64,000 nt of DNA from Pelodera strongyloides (taxonomy: Eukaryota > Nematoda > Chromadorea > Rhabditida > Rhabditidae): contig JAANDG010000176.1 in NCBI GenBank assembly GCA_036852015.1, positions 185,602 to 249,601 on the forward strand. The letters run 5' to 3'. Under the pieces are notes generated by a model. The model had not been told where the DNA came from and searched no databases. It saw nothing but the letters and a program-made list of their open reading frames with translations. Position numbers and translations under genes: made by a program. Below, piece after piece: positions 60,501 to 64,000 of the stretch (positions are counted from its first letter, which is position 1; the number at the start of each line of letters is the position of its first letter).

Positions 60501-60639
60501 ATTAACTATGTGTTGTTTCTCAGTGAATCCACTCTTTTTTCAGAAAGACGCTAAGAAAAGTGGTCGTGTAAGTAAGCGAAAGTCGACGCGAAAAGTGCTG
60601 CACGATATTGAACATAGGCTCACAGGACTAGAACTGTAA
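57597..60639 (+). CDS. Coiled-coil protein with basic tail, 229 aa, 7 exons
   Basis: Exons: 57597-57632, 57951-58061, 58382-58548, 59075-59142, 59720-59844, 60032-60118, 60544-60639; phases agree and total 690 bases. Two coiled-coil stretches are visible: aa about 20-45 (CQLLQARVSELEEREK) and 60-95 (AAKVKLLEAEVQILEWRNKN). Then comes a helical piece (WEKIAPQLLRLCQEIRQN), an acidic stretch, and a strongly basic C-terminus (SKMLRKMKKDAKKSGRVSKR, then KSTRKVLHDIEHRLTGLEL). The family is not recognised; a nuclear or nucleic-acid-associated role is only a guess from the basic tail. The last codons CTG TAA GT also form a GTAAGT donor. If spliced to the acceptor at 61876 the protein would gain about 18 residues, but that acceptor is better explained as the next gene's leader site. 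A foldback element lies in intron 3 and another in intron 4. Confidence 0.62.
58706..58876. mobile_element. Near-perfect 171-base hairpin element
   Basis: TTAAAGCGAAATGCCAGCTC on the left and GAGCTGGCATTTCGCTTTAA on the right; the arms pair almost without mismatch to the centre (GCGCGAT...ATCGCGC). Ends resemble the CCGGCCGG family's TTTAAAGCGAAATACC, but the interior differs. The low arm divergence suggests a recent insertion. It lies in intron 3 of the coiled-coil gene. Confidence 0.9.
59195..59541. mobile_element. Foldback family with GCGAAAATGGCAAACGCC ends, copy 2
   Basis: GCGAAAATGGCAAACGCCTA and CCATGTTCGGG on the left pair with CCCGAACATGGACAGGC and TTTGTCATTTTCGC on the right; the outer words CTCCATGTTTGC / GCAAGCATGGA also pair. 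It is related to 37866-38175. The false ORF at 59197-59658 is this element. Confidence 0.65.
60375..60437. repeat. Hairpin in intron 6 of the coiled-coil gene
   Basis: CGATGTACGAGTATAAAAGA and TCTTTTATACTTGTACATCG pair around a 17-base loop; GTATT and AATAC add outer pairing. Followed by a short direct repeat C/ATTAACTATGTGTTGTTTC at about 60466 and 60502. Confidence 0.75.
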
Positions 60640-61875
60640 GTATTTGATAGGATTTGTATATTTTTTTGCATTTTTCTTGTTTCATTGATCTCCCATATCA
60701 TTTTACACCAAATTGTGCGTGGTATATTACTTGAACTTGAGGTTTATACATCTGATCTGCTGTTGGATAGTTACAGGGAAACAGTAATAGTAATTAAAAA
60801 TCGTATGTGCCCTATGTGAGAAGTAATGCTGCATACAACATTATAACATCATAGTTGATTTCTGGTACCGTAGGAAATGTAGGGAAATGCTGACAACTCT
60901 GTATTTTTTCGAGCTCAAATCTTTTCATTTTCACCGATTAGTATAAAATTCTTTTTTTTGTACTGCTCTTCTTGTTTTATGCAGTCGATTTTGATTGTAT
61001 TGGTTAACTTGCCTATTCATAATAAGGGTATTGTATTAACCTTTTCACTTATTTATTGTCGAGTTTACTTTAATTTTGTCATATCATATCCTATCGTAAC
61101 TTATTGTTAGTCATTTATATAATAACACTTTATGTTAACTGAGAACACACTAACGACATTTCAATGCATGATTTTGTGTGACAAATAAATTTTGTGTTTT
61201 ACAAGGATTCGAGTATTACTTGCACAGAATTGAATATAATAAATGTTTATAATAAAGTATCTTTTATTTCACTTATGAAAAGTTGTATACGCTTTTATAT
61301 GTTTTGCAATGTATATGGGGTCGAATAGTCTAATTGGATGTTTTTGTTCGGCTTTCTCGTTCTTTGAAATTGTTTATGTTTTGTCTTTGTTCTATCCTGT
61401 CTCGCAGGGGGAAACATCCGGAAGCCTCTTTCTTGATCATAATCTATCGATCTAATGTTGCACATGTGTGAGAAGAAGCACATTTTTATTTTAATCCATT
61501 TAAGACAATCGCCCATTCTTAATTTTAACTCTTATGCATAGGTGTTTTTATTGAAAGTACGTTTGGGTTAGTTCCACGTTGTTTGACCTTTACATCGATG
61601 GTAGTGGTGGACAGCTTTTTCCTCCTCTTTTTTTCTGTGGGAAGGGGGAATCTGTGTCTGGATATTTGGGTGCACTTTGTCTTTTTTTTGCGGGTACCTT
61701 TTGGGTTGTAGGTCCGGTCGCAGTTTTCCGTGACGTTTACAGAAATTAACTTGTTCTTAGTAGTAGTGTTCTTGTGTAATTGAATTACTGTAATTCCGTA
61801 GCAATGAGTTTTTATCTATGTTTTAATATTTCGCTCTGAACTAACTCATGACCCATATAATATCACCAATTTTCA
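60640..61875. other. Probable 3' UTR and spacer between the coiled-coil and GYF-type genes
   Basis: AT-rich with no open frame of note. AATAAA-type signals occur at about 61186 and 61238-61255. If the coiled-coil gene stops at 60639, one of these may be its poly(A) signal. Confidence 0.45.
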
Positions 61876-61941
61876 GGAAGAATTATTCTGTACATAAGAA
61901 ACCAAATCTGCTGCTGATTTTATGTTTGTAACTTCATTATG
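61876..61941 (+). promoter_or_regulatory. Candidate trans-splice acceptor for the GYF-type gene
   Basis: CACCAATTTTCAG ends at 61876, a strong nematode acceptor, with the predicted ATG at 61939. The 62-base stretch between would be a short 5' UTR. Confidence 0.45.
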
Positions 61942-62692
61942 GATATTCAATCGTGTTCACGAAGGTATGTTTCACATAAGAGAGCATAAGAGTTTCGTGG
62001 TACTTGTCTTATGATAAGTTTATCATAATATCGTACGATTTTTATTTTGTAGTGCTTTTAAGAAGTACGCTAATAATGTTCCTTTGAATACCTCGTACTC
62101 ATTATGAAAGACACCCAGGAGTTCCTATTGCCAGTCCTCAGGCGTACTGTAACTCACTATTGTTAGCGCTGTTCATTGATTAAGTTATTTAAGGAGGATA
62201 ATTTTAGTGCTAGTTAGCAACGAGTAACATGATGTTTATAATTAAGGTTAATTTCCTTATCAGCAATTGCAGTGATTGCAAGTTTAGCAGTCCGTCCTTC
62301 CCGTGCCATGGGACCGATTTAATTGATGAAATTGATGTTCTGACAGTCCAGGATCTTGCGCCTGAAAAGTGGGGTTTGGAGTTTTCTCTGTTAAAGCGAA
62401 CGGCTTATTTGATAAAAGATAATTACAATGATGTTACTACGTTAGTGATATGAGGGATGTGGAAGGAGAGATTTTGACTACATTATTATGCTGAGTATCA
62501 TAGTAAGAATGCCTGTGCATTTAGAGAAATCCCATTAGAGAAGGTTCCGTGTGAGGTGCGACCGAAGATTTGCCAGCGGTTTTCGTACGTGGATGCGGAT
62601 GGGATCTTACGGTAAGTATAAGAGATTTATTTCTAGAAGACGAGTTGTTACTGTAAGTAGTTCTTTAGTACCGTATTCGGTTTGGGAGGGGT

Positions 62693-62732
<40 letters not shown>

Positions 62733-63849
62733 GGAATGGGGAGATTGGGTACAGCGAGAGAAATAGAGTCATTTTGGCCTTTAGGGGTCCTTACGCCGAA
62801 GAACAACTTCAGGAATGGTATCGGAAACGGTGTTTCTCCTCGACTACCAGATTCTTACCGGAGGGTGACGATAGCACGGACCAAGTCATGTTTCTTACCT
62901 TGTGTGAGGCGATTTCTTTTTGTTTCTTTGTAAAAATATCCATGTTTGGACTTTTTCCCCCTTTAAGATTGAGATTAACGGCAGAAACAGTGATTATGAT
63001 CAGATAGCGCTTAATTTTTAATCTGGTGTTACTGTGTGTTTTATGAGGTTCAAAAACTAGCACAATAACGTGTTTTGTTCAAACAATGAGAGTGACACTA
63101 ATACAGACTATTCTAATACAACTTATAATCAAGCTCTCCCGTAAATTGTTATGCATTATATTGATCAATCAATTTATTGCGAATACGTTTCCAGAATTTA
63201 GTTTTTCACTGATCGTATTCACCTGTGTTTCAGCGGCTTTGATCGAATGTTCGGGCCCCGAATGCCCATTTCGTGTGAAGAGACCATTGTTGGATATTAT
63301 ACGAGAAAGAAGCATTCTGGATCTGAATTGGGAAAAGTGGGTAGGCCTTCTTTATTAATAAGTTGTAATTAGTTAATATTAACAGAGATGCGGGTCTTTT
63401 AATTATTCTTGCACCCTACCTTATCGTTTTGAGGCACACATTTTTTTGTCCCCAGATTTTCGCATTTTGTTCTGATTGTGAGGCGTTACTTCTAAAGATA
63501 TCGAAAATTGCTTGACGTTTGTAACGAGTAACTTATGTTGTAGCTGAAACACTATGATTTTTTTTTGGCCAATTTTTAAAGAATCTCGGAACGAATTCGA
63601 ATGTGGTCTTTAATTATTTATGACACGTAATTTGGTAGGTATAATTAAGTAATTTGGCGGGCGTGGTAGTGGTAGTGTAGTACTGTATTAGGGTAGAAAC
63701 GGGAGTGAATATATTTATTTTGTACGCTATTATCTAACAATACATTATATTCATATTGTTATTTTATTCAGAATAAAGCGACGAACATGCGATCTGAACG
63801 ATGTTAAGTTAAAAATTGAAAAGGAGAGAAAGCGTATGGCTAAGGAAAG
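61939..63849 (+). CDS. GYF-domain-like protein, 5' part (runs off the window)
   Basis: Exons: 61939-61964, 62053-62094, 62273-62440, 62525-62611, 62785-62903, 63234-63336, 63772-63849 and beyond; phases agree. After an N-terminal part with FPCHGTDLIDEIDVLTVQDL and WGLEFSLLKR, aa about 87-130 match the GYF pattern: FSYVDADGILRGPYAEEQLQ then EWYRKRCF, corresponding to W-x-Y...GPF...W...GYF with first Trp to Phe, GPF to GPY and GYF to RCF. GYF domains bind proline-rich ligands in splicing and translation-repression factors. Downstream are PECPFRVKRPLLDII and a charged helix (VKLKIEKERKRMAKE). Three donors used are weak (GTACTC, GTTAGT, GTGGGT), and the first two exons are the least certain; an unspliced start at 62229 is an alternative. 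Confidence 0.55.
62697..62729. repeat. GA microsatellite
   Basis: About 16 GA units in an intron of the GYF-type gene. Confidence 0.95.
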
Positions 63850-63854
63850 GTTTG

Positions 63855-64000
<146 letters not shown>

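Overview
The window is nuclear DNA of a nematode. The evidence is two tandem serpentine chemoreceptor genes of the type expanded in nematodes, a nematode-style nuclear hormone receptor with a short second zinc finger, a BEL/Pao retroelement, many short exons with acceptors ending in TTTCAG or TTTAG, start codons sitting next to bare splice acceptors (as in spliced-leader trans-splicing), and dense small inverted-repeat transposons. I cannot place the genus. No homology search was possible; gene models were built by hand from exon frame, splice sites and phase, and are predictions.

Layout. 1-2960: rearranged fragment of a BEL/Pao element. 2960-11350: repeat-rich DNA with no convincing gene. 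11353-14222 and 16510-19404 (both minus): two paralogous six-exon chemoreceptor genes with matching exon structure; the second has an in-frame stop in its TM2 exon. 19405-29765: no convincing gene, but MITEs, a duplicated ~0.5 kb block, tRNA-like pieces and a possible solo LTR. 29766-36074 (plus): an 11-exon nuclear receptor of about 355 aa, DNA-binding and ligand-binding domains both present. 36075-38447: repeats. 38448-55858 (plus): a 34-exon gene whose exon lengths sum to an exact 1,151-residue open frame. I do not recognise the protein: Cys-containing N-terminus, helical middle, Pro/Asn/Gly-rich centre, SUMO-like motifs, an exon unit present three times and an acidic C-terminus. 57597-60639 (plus): seven-exon coiled-coil protein with a basic tail. 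61939 to the edge (plus): 5' part of a gene with a GYF-like domain. The last three genes lie head to tail; each start codon follows closely on a splice acceptor.

Repeats shape the window. A ~180 bp foldback family with GCGAAATACCGGCCGG ends occurs about ten times. One copy, in intron 6 of the 34-exon gene, has been split by a 5,331 bp hAT-like element with an 8 bp target duplication; that element carries a tandem array which is itself interrupted by another foldback element. GC-rich CGCGGCGA-type foldbacks and a GAGGCC-ended family lie in introns throughout.

The most novel items are the unrecognised 34-exon gene with its triplicated exon, the nested insertion series in its intron 6, and the retroelement frame that joins protease, an RT stub and a second Gag in one ORF.
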